Positions 12,456 through 22,516 of a DNA stretch of 64,000 nt are shown here, one piece after another (the stretch's first letter is position 1; every line of letters starts with the position of its first letter). The notes beneath the pieces were generated by a model. That model did no database searches, was not told the DNA's origin, and was given only the letters and a program-made list of their open reading frames with translations. This DNA comes from a virus, in the IMG/VR virus record IMGVR_UViG_3300020190_000032, positions 1 through 64,000 of that record. One strand, 5' to 3'. Position numbers and translations under genes: made by a program.

Positions 12456-13091
12456 GTGGCAAACTATTCCGCAGCCTTTGGCTACGACGTTTATATCTTA
12501 CCTCTGGCCTCCAATGAGGTTGATATTGCGTTTACTGGTGTTACAAAGGCAATTGGCACCTCTGCGACCACTGCATTCCTGAAGACTGACAGTGCTGCTT
12601 CTGGCGATGGTTTAAACATCGTTACGCCTAGCGCAACTATTGCCTTCAGCGGCTCTACTGGTAAGTTTACTGTTGAGAGCACTCTCTATGATATGGATGG
12701 TAAGGATCAACCTTTCCGTCTGTATGGTCTGACCAACGCAGCACTCGAAACCGATACTTCTTCTGAAGACATCGTTACCTATGACGATGAAACTAAAGGT
12801 TTCAACACCTCGATTGCAACTTCCAAGTCCTGGAGCGTGAGTCTTGAGGGTGTGGCTGACTTCCGTGACGCTGGTTATCAGGTGCTTCGCCTGGCTGAAC
12901 AGAACACTGTGTCGAACAGCCTCCGCGTGAAGTTCGTTCGCATTGGCCCCACCGGTACCGATGAGGCCGTGTATGGTTATGGTACGCTCCAGGGTTATAG
13001 CGAGTCGATTGAAGCAGGCTCGATTGTGTCCTGGTCTGCCACCCTGCAGGGCTATGGCCCGTACAAGCTGGATCTGGACGCCAACCCCTGA
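12456..13091 (+). CDS. Major tail (tube) protein, 211 aa
   Basis: Starts with GTG (MANYSAAFGYDVYILPLAS). The C-terminal half has the tail-tube style pattern SLEGVADFRDAGYQVLRLAE ... YGTLQGYSESIEAGSIVSWS ... LQGYGP. It lies directly before the tape measure and has its own strong terminator. The codons are GC-rich and biased (Leu CTG, Gly GGC, Asp GAC) like the capsid gene, as expected for an abundant protein. It polymerises into the tail tube. Confidence 0.88.
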   Translation: MANYSAAFGYDVYILPLASNEVDIAFTGVTKAIGTSATTAFLKTDSAASGDGLNIVTPSATIAFSGSTGKFTVESTLYDMDGKDQPFRLYGLTNAALETDTSSEDIVTYDDETKGFNTSIATSKSWSVSLEGVADFRDAGYQVLRLAEQNTVSNSLRVKFVRIGPTGTDEAVYGYGTLQGYSESIEAGSIVSWSATLQGYGPYKLDLDANP

Positions 13092-13114
13092 GATCACTTA
13101 TCTCAACTAGATTT

Positions 13115-13138
13115 GGGGGTCGAAAGACCCCCTTTTTT
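13115..13138 (+). terminator. Tail tube gene terminator
   Basis: Perfect 7-bp stem GGGGGTC/GACCCCC with GAAA tetraloop and six T residues. It limits read-through from the abundant tail tube message into the tape measure. Confidence 0.93.
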
Positions 13139-13141
13139 GTT

Positions 13142-13151
13142 GGCAGACTAA
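13142..13151 (+). promoter_or_regulatory. Promoter-motif copy (GGCAGACTAA)
   Basis: 31 bases before the GTG start at 13173, immediately after the tail tube terminator. Confidence 0.5.
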
Positions 13152-13172
13152 TCTAGCCTGTGCTTTGATCCT

Positions 13173-16100
13173 GTGGCTGACGGCGACCTGATAATTAGTT
13201 TTAGAACGAAAGGAGAAGCCGAAAGTTTTATCAGGGCCACAAAGGGTGCAAAATTATCGGTTGAAGAGCTTGCTGCTGCTGTCGTAAAAGCGGGTGGTGC
13301 TCTTGGTGATGTATTTGATGAAGTTTATAATCTCAATATTGGAGCTAGAGTTGCCGGTCTAAATGAGGTCAAGGGTTACAAAAAAGTTCTTAGCGATACA
13401 GAGCAACAAATCCTTGATCTGATCCGTGCGATTGAGAAGAAGAACAAAGCGGATCAAGGTAGTTTAACAAACTTAAGGCAATCCTTGAATCAGGCAAAGC
13501 AAAAGCTTGCCAGCATGAGTAAGGAGAATGCTGCTTATGACGCTCAAACGCAAAGAGTAAATAAACTAACGGAGGCATTGCGTCGTGCGCAAGGTATTGA
13601 AGTAGGCAGTCTTGCTGATATTAATCTTAACGTAAAAGATCTTGAAAAAAGACTTCAGATTGAAAATCTATCTGCCGATGCAAGGCAGCGCCTTACAAAT
13701 GAAATCAACGAATATAATGTTGCTGCGCAAAGAGCGAGAGGAATTGAAGCGGGGAGCATTGCGGATCTACGCCAACAACAACAAGAGCAAGAGCGCTTAG
13801 CGCAAAGTTTGCGCGTAGGTAGTGATGCCCAACTCCAGGCAGCCAAGAACGCAAAAGCCTTGGGTGATCAAATTGCCGCTGCAACGCCTAAGACATTTTC
13901 ATTGATTGGAGCTTTAAATAAAGTTGCAACTGTTCAGGCTGGTATTATAGCCATCACTGCAGCTATTGCTCAGGTTGCGGGATCTGTTGATCAAGTCGTA
14001 AAAAGATTGAAGGCCGTAGAGTCTTTTGATCTTGCCCTTAAAAATGTTGGAGTAAGTGCATCTGAAAGTGCCAGATTCTTCCAGCAAGCCGCTGATACAG
14101 CCAATAGTCTTGGGGCGCCTTTAGAACAGGTCGAAAAAGCATATAAAAGAATTGTTCCACCTTTGAAAAATATTGGTGCAACTACCGAGGACACTGATAA
14201 GTTTATTGAGAATCTGACCGCCAGAACACAGATTCTTGGTTTGTCAACTGAAGAATCTGGCCGATACCTTGAAGCGTTTGCTCAGGTATTGAGCAAGGGT
14301 AAGCTACAAGGTGAAGAATTAAACCAGCAGATCTCTGAACTTGATGGTGCGTTCAGGGGTCAATTAGCGGATGCTCTTGGTGTAACAACCCAAGAACTAA
14401 CCGTAATGGTTGAGAAAGGGGAAGTCACATCAGATGTGTTTTATAAAGCTTTCAACAGCATGCAAAATGGTGTTGAGCTTTTGACGGGTGGACTGGAGAG
14501 TGGAAACGCAACCATTCAACAGCTACAAAACTCAATTACTAATTTAAATACGAAGACACTAGAGGAAATTGGCAAGAATATTGAGCCAGGAATTAGAGCG
14601 TTTCTCGCCGCTGCCGCTGCCTTCAGCAAACTCGTTAATGAGATTGCTAAATCACCACTTGGTGAGCTTTTGGCAGAGGTATTTAATCAAGTAGCCTATG
14701 CAACTAGAGCACTTATTGATGGCCTGGCTTTATTGACGAAGACATTGCTATTGGTTATAAACCCAATAGCCAAATTGCTCCAGTTATTTACTCCGCTTAT
14801 ATCGGTTCTCGTACTGCTTAAGACTGCAACGCTAAGCGCTGCCTTGGCGAAAAAGGCATTTAAGGTTGTACTAGTTCAATCCAAGGCTGCTGCGCTGGCA
14901 AATGCCACGAGCCTTCAATTACTGACTGGCAGCGTTGTTAAGTTTGGCGCTGCAATTAAGTCTCTGTTAACTCTCAAGGTTGGTAAGTTTCTTTCCGATC
15001 TCGGTCTTTCGGCGACATATGCGCTTCGCGCATTGAACATCGATATCATCAATAGATTTATTGATGCACTTGGCCGCTTGCGAGCTGCGCAGGCCGCTGG
15101 CACAACAATGGATTTTGTGTCTGTCGCTGGGCAAAGGTTTAAAAACTCCATGAGTGGATTGGGAGATTTAATTAATGCTATTGTATTTAAATTGGGAGCG
15201 TTTACGGCTAAAGCAAAAGCAGCGGGTCAAACGATTGCTAAAAATGTTGGCGACTTCTTTAAATTCAAGAGGGCTGCAGATGGGACCAGAATCGCCTATG
15301 ACGGTGTGGGCCGCGCTGCGGCTAATGCGACTGTAGATATTTCTGCGAATGCGGCCACAGTTAGCAGGGAGGTTGTTCCCGCACTTGGGAAGGTTGGTAA
15401 GACGGCAGGCTTGGCAAATGGTCAACTTGCGCGTGCTGGTGTAGGCGCTGGCAACTTCCTTAAGACATTGCTTAACTTTGGAAAGGCCACTCTTGTCACG
15501 GCGGTTGTGACTGCAGCCTTACAAGGCTTGCTACAAGTGCTTGAAGGCTTTAGCCAGGGCGGTGATCAAGCCAAACAGCCATTAGGAGAGTTGGAAGGTA
15601 CACTACGGCAGCTTGGAATTCAAACTAAAACAACACACGGGGCATGGCTTGGATTCCTTGATGACCTGCGCAGGATTCCAGGTGTTGAAAAAGTAATTGA
15701 TTTTATTCAACAAATTGGAGATAAATTAAAAGCACTTGGACTTGCTGCTGGAGGAGATAGAGGTCTTAGTAATCTGTCTGATAAATTTGATGACATTGAA
15801 AAAGCGGCTAAGAAAGCTGGTGCCGGCGGGCTTAATGATTTTGCGAATGCATCAAAACTCAACAAAGAAGAAGCGACTCAACTGGTCGGCGGTCTTCGTG
15901 CTACAGAAAAGGCCTACGAGGAAACTGCCGCCAACATTGAAAGCCAGATCGCTGCACTGAAGTCATCCGGCGGTGCCACGCAGGATCAGATTGAAGTACT
16001 CGAAAGGCAGAAACAGGCGGCTGAGCAAGGTGCTGATAGAGCCAACTACTACGCCAGTGAATGGGAAAATGCAACCAAGACACAAAGGGAAAGCGTAAGT

Positions 16101-17909
16101 GCTATTGAAAAGACAGGCGATGCCCTTAAGGACGTAAAAATAGCTCAGCAACAATATTTTAATTCTATTGACGCTGATAAGCAAGCTCAAATCAACGCCC
16201 TGCAAGATCAATACAACAAGGGTCAAATCAGCAGTGCAAGTTTTGCAACGCAAAGTGCTAACTTACAAAAACAATCAACAGACCAAAAACTTGCTGCAAT
16301 TGCAAAAGAAAAAGCGGCTCTTGAGAACAGGGCTAAAACACAAACCACTGTTGATTATGCAGCCTATAGGCGGATTCAAGAATTAACCCAACAAGAGCAA
16401 GCATTGCGCTCTGGAGCCGCTGTTCAAACTCAGCAACTATCAGAAGAAGAAATAAAAGCCATTCAAGAAAGACAGAAAGCGGTCGAAAGCCTTGCAGGAA
16501 GCTATAAGGATCTTGGAAGCATTGCATCTACTGCTGTTAACGACCTTGGTTCAAGCGTGGAAGGCGCCCTTGAAAGCCTTGCCGATACTATTACTCAACA
16601 AGCCGTAATCAACTTTAGTATTACTGGTGATCAATCTTTCCTGCAACAAACACTTGACAATCAAGGTAAAATTCTTGATTTCCAATACACGATTGGCGCT
16701 TTAAAAATTAAACAACAGCAAGCAGAAAAGCAATTTGAACTTGAGCTTCAAAAGCTCAAGATTCAAACGGCTTTAATCGAGGCTCAATCTGCAGCCGCTG
16801 GTGGTGATCCAATTGCCAAGCAAATGGTAGAAGCATATGAACGTCAGCTTGCAATTATTCCTCAAATCCAGGCTGCAAACCAGATTACATCTGATGCAGC
16901 TCTTATTGGCCTTGAAGCTGAAACGCAGCAAAAGCAAACACAGTTAAACCTTGCACGCGAAGCCCAAGGCTTACCTCCTGTCAATATTGTGGATATCGAA
17001 TCTGCCGGCAGCCTCCAAAGTAAGTTTGATGGTATTTACAACAGCGCTAAAACTGCTGCCTCTCAAATTGGTAATGCTGCAACAACAAGTATTAACCAGG
17101 GTACACAAAAACTTGCTCAAGGTGTAACAGGTGTTAATACTGCTGTTGCTGGAACCGCTGGTACAGCGAAACAGGCTGGCACTGCATTTGAGCAAGCAGT
17201 AACAAACCTGGAGCAAGGAATTAAAAAGTTAAGCGCTGCGGAACTAACAAAAGGTTTACAGGAAGGCGGCAAGAAGGGTGGCGAGGCGTTTAACGCTGAG
17301 GTGAAGAAGTCTCCAGGCTTAATCAATCAGGCCGTTCAGGCTGCAAAGGGACTTGGCGACCAGTTCTTGGCGACTGTTAATCCTATCCAAAGAATGAGTA
17401 ACGAAGTAAGAACAGTTATAGGCCTGGTTCAACAATTGAGCGGAGCAGTGGGCAGGATACCTTCAGGTAGCAATGCCAGGGCAATGGGCGGTCCGGTCGC
17501 TGGGGGTCAGACTTACCTCGTTAATGACGGTGGCGGCAGAGAGGCATTTATGAATAAGACGGGTCAAATTAGCTTACTGCCTGCAGGTAGAAACATCAAA
17601 TGGAGAGCACCTGGCGATGGTTTTGTGCTTCCCGCTCCAATGACTGCATCGCTGGTACAAAACAGTCAGATCAACGCAAAGATTGCAGCCGTAAACAGTG
17701 CCTCCGCCACAAGACCCAATAATGCATATTCGTCTGGGCTGTCAAATTCCGGCAACCTAATTCAGCAAATGGGTGCAATGATGGGAGGCGCTACGACTCA
17801 GCGCATCACCAATAATGTCACCATTCAGAGTCAATCGCCTGTTATGGATGCATCCAAGATCATGGCGAATGTTGCAAGGCTTAAGGCGCGGAGAGGCATA
17901 AGAGGATGA
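13173..17909 (+). CDS. Tape measure protein, 1578 aa
   Basis: Starts with GTG (MADGDLIISFRTKGEAESFI). The N-terminal 240 residues are coiled coil (Gln/Ala/Arg-rich). The tape-measure core at about 265-440 contains KLQGEELNQQISELDGAFRG and VTTQELTVMVEKGEVTSDVF. Hydrophobic segments occupy about 475-620 and 745-800, and long coiled coils 890-1400. It sets tail length; at about 0.15 nm per residue the tail would be near 235 nm. The end overlaps the next gene by ATGA. Confidence 0.93.
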   Translation: MADGDLIISFRTKGEAESFIRATKGAKLSVEELAAAVVKAGGALGDVFDEVYNLNIGARVAGLNEVKGYKKVLSDTEQQILDLIRAIEKKNKADQGSLTNLRQSLNQAKQKLASMSKENAAYDAQTQRVNKLTEALRRAQGIEVGSLADINLNVKDLEKRLQIENLSADARQRLTNEINEYNVAAQRARGIEAGSIADLRQQQQEQERLAQSLRVGSDAQLQAAKNAKALGDQIAAATPKTFSLIGALNKVATVQAGIIAITAAIAQVAGSVDQVVKRLKAVESFDLALKNVGVSASESARFFQQAADTANSLGAPLEQVEKAYKRIVPPLKNIGATTEDTDKFIENLTARTQILGLSTEESGRYLEAFAQVLSKGKLQGEELNQQISELDGAFRGQLADALGVTTQELTVMVEKGEVTSDVFYKAFNSMQNGVELLTGGLESGNATIQQLQNSITNLNTKTLEEIGKNIEPGIRAFLAAAAAFSKLVNEIAKSPLGELLAEVFNQVAYATRALIDGLALLTKTLLLVINPIAKLLQLFTPLISVLVLLKTATLSAALAKKAFKVVLVQSKAAALANATSLQLLTGSVVKFGAAIKSLLTLKVGKFLSDLGLSATYALRALNIDIINRFIDALGRLRAAQAAGTTMDFVSVAGQRFKNSMSGLGDLINAIVFKLGAFTAKAKAAGQTIAKNVGDFFKFKRAADGTRIAYDGVGRAAANATVDISANAATVSREVVPALGKVGKTAGLANGQLARAGVGAGNFLKTLLNFGKATLVTAVVTAALQGLLQVLEGFSQGGDQAKQPLGELEGTLRQLGIQTKTTHGAWLGFLDDLRRIPGVEKVIDFIQQIGDKLKALGLAAGGDRGLSNLSDKFDDIEKAAKKAGAGGLNDFANASKLNKEEATQLVGGLRATEKAYEETAANIESQIAALKSSGGATQDQIEVLERQKQAAEQGADRANYYASEWENATKTQRESVSAIEKTGDALKDVKIAQQQYFNSIDADKQAQINALQDQYNKGQISSASFATQSANLQKQSTDQKLAAIAKEKAALENRAKTQTTVDYAAYRRIQELTQQEQALRSGAAVQTQQLSEEEIKAIQERQKAVESLAGSYKDLGSIASTAVNDLGSSVEGALESLADTITQQAVINFSITGDQSFLQQTLDNQGKILDFQYTIGALKIKQQQAEKQFELELQKLKIQTALIEAQSAAAGGDPIAKQMVEAYERQLAIIPQIQAANQITSDAALIGLEAETQQKQTQLNLAREAQGLPPVNIVDIESAGSLQSKFDGIYNSAKTAASQIGNAATTSINQGTQKLAQGVTGVNTAVAGTAGTAKQAGTAFEQAVTNLEQGIKKLSAAELTKGLQEGGKKGGEAFNAEVKKSPGLINQAVQAAKGLGDQFLATVNPIQRMSNEVRTVIGLVQQLSGAVGRIPSGSNARAMGGPVAGGQTYLVNDGGGREAFMNKTGQISLLPAGRNIKWRAPGDGFVLPAPMTASLVQNSQINAKIAAVNSASATRPNNAYSSGLSNSGNLIQQMGAMMGGATTQRITNNVTIQSQSPVMDASKIMANVARLKARRGIRG

Positions 17910-18307
17910 ACACGGGAATAAAGATTCAATACGGAACAAATATTGTAGGGTTTGAGAACTTTACTGATACTCAATTCCCTCGTTCTTATATGGCGCAAGC
18001 CAATCTTGAATTCTCTCAACTGGGAACTGCTTATGCTAGCGGCCCTGCTCGGAAGCAAAGAAAAATGTGGTCAATATCTTCAATCATAAAGAGAAGTGAA
18101 GTTTCCACATTGATGTCATTATACGAGGCTTGGGATGCAAAGCGGGCAGAGGGAGACAATCTTGCCACTGTAAAATTAACAGACTATCTTCTTTCTCCTA
18201 CTGGTGTTACCCATAAAGTTTTTATCACAGAACCACCTGCTATCACAAAATTAGGTGCTGGAAACAATAACTTTTTTGTGGCAACTATGGTTATGGTGGA
18301 GACTTAA
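17906..18307 (+). CDS. Distal or minor tail protein, 133 aa
   Basis: Starts MNTGIKIQYGTNIVGFENFT, predicted beta-rich, ATGA-coupled to the tape measure. In siphoviruses the genes directly after the tape measure encode distal tail and tail-tip proteins, and its size suits a small tip component. No family motif recognised. The next gene follows with no gap. Confidence 0.6.
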   Translation: MNTGIKIQYGTNIVGFENFTDTQFPRSYMAQANLEFSQLGTAYASGPARKQRKMWSISSIIKRSEVSTLMSLYEAWDAKRAEGDNLATVKLTDYLLSPTGVTHKVFITEPPAITKLGAGNNNFFVATMVMVET

Positions 18308-20917
18308 ATGTCATATATAAACACTACAACACCAACAAGAATTTGGGTTGGTGGCAGAGAGTATACAGAATTTTTGTTAAGCGGTTCGGTTAGTGATGAA
18401 TCGACGCTTTCAAGCAGTATCGTCAAGACCAGTGGTACTATCGTTTTAGGTGGTGTTCATAATTCTATCCTAACGAAAGAATTTCCTCTGCCAATTGGCA
18501 GCCCGATAATTATTCAATGCACTCTACCTAACAATCAAAGTGCCAGGCATCCCAGAGGCGCTTTATATCTTGTAAATACTACTATAAACTATGAGCAGCA
18601 GACTGTCACACTTGAAGTTGGTTGTTCTCTTTATCTAGCAAGTGTTTACGAAAGCTCTTTTACGACAAGAATTGAAAGTCTTTTTAATCTTATACCTGAG
18701 AGGTACGATGTTTTTGATGTTAAAAACTTTGATTTAAGTGAACTTGGAAATGTTCTCCAGTCCTTAGGGTACGTCATGTACCAGGACAAATACGGGAGTA
18801 TTCAGTGCGTTAAAGCATTTGGTGGTACAAATTTTGGATCTGCCAGTGGATCTTCTAAATTTACTTCATATGATGATTCAACAGCTATCTCAATTGAGTC
18901 TCTTTCCGATACATCTTCATTGATCGATCCTAGCGAATTGACTATAACAATGAGTTGGGATATTCCTATGTTTGAAGAAGAGGACCCCGAAGAAGAAGAT
19001 GATAATGATGGTACGCCCGATGAGGATGAGGCTGATCCATGCAAGGAAGAAGGCGGCCAAGGAAAAGGAGGTGCCATTGACGAAATTCAGTATTTAAATA
19101 CAAAGTATTTCCAACTGTTGTCGGAGGACGAGTGCTTAAAGGTCTACGATGGTAAAATTTATACAGAAAATCCAGAAAAGATATACGCCTGTGGTAAATT
19201 CATTAATCCTCAATATACAACCGATTTACTAGCTGCAGCAAATGATTTTTGCAAGAAACCTTTAACACTTGGGGAATGGATCAACGAAGACACCGAAGAT
19301 TGGGGATACTCGGTCAAGGGTTCACTGAAAACATTTGAAGACGCTTACTTCGGCGATTTTGTTAAAAAATACCAATACACTGAATACGAAGGTCCAGGGA
19401 AACAACTCTCATACGAAGAGAGCTGGGAAGAAATGAGTGTTTGGAGAGCGGGGGATGCTGCAATTTCTCAATGGTTTGAGAACTGTAGCAAAGAATACGA
19501 TCTGGCAGTCGAGGAAGCTAATGCGCTTTCAAATGAAATGAACGAATATGCGAGATTGAGAGATGAGAATGATATAAACCTAAAGGATGCTGCAGAGAGG
19601 GCTTGCCTAAAAGTTGATGAAATTGTCCAGATGGATACGACAAAAGGCTTCTATGATTGCCTGTTTTCCGATAGAGCGGAACTAAGAAAGCGTCGTGTAA
19701 TTTACGCGAGAGCTGTTAGGAGTTTAACCGAATTTCATTTGCAAGGTATATTTGGATGGAAAACAAGCACTAACAGAAACACAAAGAAAATATTCTTTGG
19801 GAATGGTGGCGAAATAGTAAGTGTAATTGAAAAACAATATGTCTATAGTGGTGGAGCCAAAGCGACAGTTGATTTAATCAAGAGGGCTGGTGAAATATTT
19901 GAAGAGGCTGAGTCAGATGGCACTGTAGTTGACAATAGAGGAGAAAGGAGAAGTGGAAAATTTTTCTTTTCTCCTCCTTTAGATAAAATTTTGCGCACTC
20001 AGACCGATTATGAAGAGCTACAGCAGGGCACTGATTTTTATGTGGGTGGTGTTTACTATCCATACTGGCCAGTGGAGTTTTTAAAGAGTGAAACTATTGA
20101 AGAATATCTTTACGGTGTAGACGGTGCTGGCACAGTAACGCAAAAGATAACAAAGATTGACTACGAAAATCCTGAAAACAATACTGTTGACATCAAGGTT
20201 TCCACTGATAATTCAACTGCTGCAACCGCGCAACCAAGAAATGCGGCTGACACGCCTGATAAGTGCAAAGACGCAGATGGTGATGGCATCCCTGACAGCC
20301 TTGACCAAGACATGGATGGCGACGGAATACCTGATTCCGACGATCCTGACCGAGATGGAGATGGAGATCCAAATTCATCCGATCCCGATCCAGATGACCC
20401 TACGGTTAATTCTTATACTGAATTGACGGGCTGTAATATCCCAACTGAACAAAGGGAAGTTATATACAGGATGACATTAGGAAACAGGACTCAGACTCTT
20501 CCTGGGTCATGGCTGGGCGGGTTCTCACCGAGTCCGGAGGAAATCTCAATGCCGATTAGCTTTAAACCCTTAATACCTGAAGAGCTTCAGGATAAAACAG
20601 ATGAAGACATGACAAAATTAAACTGTAATATTCTTACTAATAAATTCATCAGCACTGCTACATCCAATATGCGTAACTATGAAAAATATATAAACAAGTA
20701 TTTAGCTGTTGAGGTTGCAAAAAGAAGAATGGACAATCGCGGCGTTAGAGTTGTTGAAAAAATGCGTCCCGAGTTATTTGAATACTATCCATTTATGCCA
20801 ATCACAGTTGTTATTAATGCAAACAAGAAAAAACTTTTGACTAGAACAAGTGCGGCGACTTGGGCTTTTGACTCAACAAATGCCCTTTGTTCGCTTGATT
20901 GTTATGTACTAAATTAA
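18308..20917 (+). CDS. Tail tip / hub-type structural protein with calcium-binding repeats, 869 aa
   Basis: The N-terminal 215 residues (TRIWVGGREYTEFLLSGSVS, LEVGCSLYLASVYESSF) look like a hub or baseplate-like beta domain. An acidic linker follows at about 218-255 (Asp/Glu runs). A central helical region spans 260-600. Residues about 650-698 hold thrombospondin type-3-like Ca2+ repeats (DADGDGIPDS, DMDGDGIPDS, DRDGDGDPNS). Position after the distal tail gene supports a tail-tip role. The Ca2+ repeats could make adsorption calcium dependent. Confidence 0.68.
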   Translation: MSYINTTTPTRIWVGGREYTEFLLSGSVSDESTLSSSIVKTSGTIVLGGVHNSILTKEFPLPIGSPIIIQCTLPNNQSARHPRGALYLVNTTINYEQQTVTLEVGCSLYLASVYESSFTTRIESLFNLIPERYDVFDVKNFDLSELGNVLQSLGYVMYQDKYGSIQCVKAFGGTNFGSASGSSKFTSYDDSTAISIESLSDTSSLIDPSELTITMSWDIPMFEEEDPEEEDDNDGTPDEDEADPCKEEGGQGKGGAIDEIQYLNTKYFQLLSEDECLKVYDGKIYTENPEKIYACGKFINPQYTTDLLAAANDFCKKPLTLGEWINEDTEDWGYSVKGSLKTFEDAYFGDFVKKYQYTEYEGPGKQLSYEESWEEMSVWRAGDAAISQWFENCSKEYDLAVEEANALSNEMNEYARLRDENDINLKDAAERACLKVDEIVQMDTTKGFYDCLFSDRAELRKRRVIYARAVRSLTEFHLQGIFGWKTSTNRNTKKIFFGNGGEIVSVIEKQYVYSGGAKATVDLIKRAGEIFEEAESDGTVVDNRGERRSGKFFFSPPLDKILRTQTDYEELQQGTDFYVGGVYYPYWPVEFLKSETIEEYLYGVDGAGTVTQKITKIDYENPENNTVDIKVSTDNSTAATAQPRNAADTPDKCKDADGDGIPDSLDQDMDGDGIPDSDDPDRDGDGDPNSSDPDPDDPTVNSYTELTGCNIPTEQREVIYRMTLGNRTQTLPGSWLGGFSPSPEEISMPISFKPLIPEELQDKTDEDMTKLNCNILTNKFISTATSNMRNYEKYINKYLAVEVAKRRMDNRGVRVVEKMRPELFEYYPFMPITVVINANKKKLLTRTSAATWAFDSTNALCSLDCYVLN

Positions 20918-21784
20918 ATGACTACTGCAATCAGCCCAGATCTATTTAATATTTATGCACCAGTTGCGACTGGGTCAACTGGAGTTGTCTTGATTTCTCC
21001 TGCATTGCTGCATTTGCCAGCAAAAGCAACATATGTAGTTTTCAATGAGGTTCCTACCGCAGGGGTTATTAAGCTTGACGGTGTCAATATAGTGGCTGGT
21101 GTAACAGAGATCTCAAAAGCAGACGTACAGGCAAATAAGCTTCAATGGCATAGCAACCTTCCTAATACTACGCAATTCCTTGATGTATCGTATTTTGGAT
21201 TTGACGAGAATGATCAAATAGTTTCATTGCTTCAGGTATATTATCCGCCTGACATCGTTAGTGATATAACCATCAATGTAGTCAATGGTGGTAATTTTTT
21301 AACTGGTGAAGAAGGCTTTGGCATAGCTCCAGATGGCGGTGATTTTGACGCTGGAGGATTTGTTATTAATGGTTACTCATATGATGGTGGTGATTTTAAT
21401 ACTGGCGACAGAGTTGGCGTCGCTCCACCGCCATTAAGTAATTATAATTTCTATGCTGACGGAGAACTGGATCCCGAGGTCGAAAACATCGTAATGCTCT
21501 TGGATGAGGATTTGATGCCCATCCAAACATCTCAGTTGCCAAATACGCAATTTATTGATTCTGGTGTAATCATGCCGGATCTGCTGTTCAATCTGGATTA
21601 TACTATTGAGTTGCAGATTAGCTATGTAACCAAGTTCTTTGAAGGATTTAACTATGGATCAATCGTACCTAATGCTGGCTATGATATCGACTATGGTGCA
21701 ATTACGTCTGAGCCCGATGAAGGCTATGACTTCAATAGTATTGTGAATTATGAAGAGCCGGTGCCCGGCAACGTAGCAACCTAA
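20918..21784 (+). CDS. Tail tip structural protein, 288 aa
   Basis: Starts MTTAISPDLFNIYAPVATGS. Beta-rich and acidic, with Gly/Asp/Tyr repeats of the type DGGDFDAGGF, YDGGDFNTGD, YDIDYGAI and GYDFNSI in residues about 140-280, likely a repetitive fibrous region. It follows the hub-like gene without a gap, so it probably belongs to the tail tip. Family not recognised. Confidence 0.55.
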   Translation: MTTAISPDLFNIYAPVATGSTGVVLISPALLHLPAKATYVVFNEVPTAGVIKLDGVNIVAGVTEISKADVQANKLQWHSNLPNTTQFLDVSYFGFDENDQIVSLLQVYYPPDIVSDITINVVNGGNFLTGEEGFGIAPDGGDFDAGGFVINGYSYDGGDFNTGDRVGVAPPPLSNYNFYADGELDPEVENIVMLLDEDLMPIQTSQLPNTQFIDSGVIMPDLLFNLDYTIELQISYVTKFFEGFNYGSIVPNAGYDIDYGAITSEPDEGYDFNSIVNYEEPVPGNVAT

Positions 21785-21786
21785 TA

Positions 21787-21796
21787 GGCACACTAG
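21787..21796 (+). promoter_or_regulatory. Promoter-motif copy (GGCACACTAG)
   Basis: 29 bases before the ATG at 21816; one of the closest matches to the consensus. Confidence 0.65.
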
Positions 21797-21815
21797 TTGA
21801 GAAAAATCCGGTCGG

Positions 21816-22244
21816 ATGTCAATTATTAGTACGACCGAATTACAGAGGCAGGCTGTAACAGCGGTCACGGATAGAGACTTTGAGGCAATACTCTTAAACA
21901 GCACAAAGCCTTATAATTCAACAACGACATACGCATCTTATATCGAAGACGAGCTTGAAACTACTGCCGGTGGATACACTCGCATTCCCTTTACGTTTAA
22001 CACTTCAGATATAACAGTTACGGCAACTGGTGTTCATACTGTTAGCCGGTATTTGACATGGTTTCACAATGGCAATGCAGAAGCCATGAATTTCGATCAT
22101 ATTCTTGTTGTTGAAAAGGAGTTTGCGCAACCACTTAATTTTTATTATGTTGTTGGCGTCTACAATCTTGGTGTTGGTTATACTTTAAGGCTCTTTGGCG
22201 AAAGAGCAAGATTTTCACTACGTTTTAATGTTAAGAACAAATGA
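21816..22244 (+). CDS. Tail-region structural protein, 142 aa
   Basis: Starts MSIISTTELQRQAVTAVTDR. Beta-rich, Thr-rich middle, ends LRLFGERARFSLRFNVKNK. Not recognised. It heads a unit with 22241 (ATGA overlap) and 22516, placed between the tail tip genes and the large fibre, so a virion role is inferred from context. Confidence 0.55.
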   Translation: MSIISTTELQRQAVTAVTDRDFEAILLNSTKPYNSTTTYASYIEDELETTAGGYTRIPFTFNTSDITVTATGVHTVSRYLTWFHNGNAEAMNFDHILVVEKEFAQPLNFYYVVGVYNLGVGYTLRLFGERARFSLRFNVKNK

Positions 22245-22516
22245 GTAACACAAGTGGCAAGACTTTACTGGACCTAGTAAATGAGTCCGCTCAGGCCAAT
22301 CGTTTAAACACGGTTGAAAATGCTTTAGCCGGCGGCGGATTAGGGCAAAAGAATTTCAATGCAACCTGGCGCGGTTTTGAGCTTAACGGGCGCCCTACGG
22401 TCAAATACAAAGGATCCCTTTACAATGTAAACGGAGACGGCTTCACGGGGCTCCCAATGAATTCTAGCGTGACTTTAAGAGTCGGGAAGAATACGCTGTC
22501 TGCTTCCTGGCGATAA
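22241..22516 (+). CDS. Small tail-associated protein, 91 aa
   Basis: Residues 38-91 hold a module with W.G.....xPTVK..G.........LP.NS.V that recurs in residues about 36-85 of the next gene's product. Both starts are coupled to the preceding stops (ATGA at 22241; TAATG at 22514-22518). The N-terminus is helical (LLDLVNESAQANRLNTVENA). Probably a tail-tip or fibre-attachment component. Confidence 0.5.
   Translation: MSNTSGKTLLDLVNESAQANRLNTVENALAGGGLGQKNFNATWRGFELNGRPTVKYKGSLYNVNGDGFTGLPMNSSVTLRVGKNTLSASWR

Noticed and set aside
12612-13097. 161-codon minus-strand frame opposite the tail tube gene
   Set aside because: Same codon-bias artefact as over the capsid gene.
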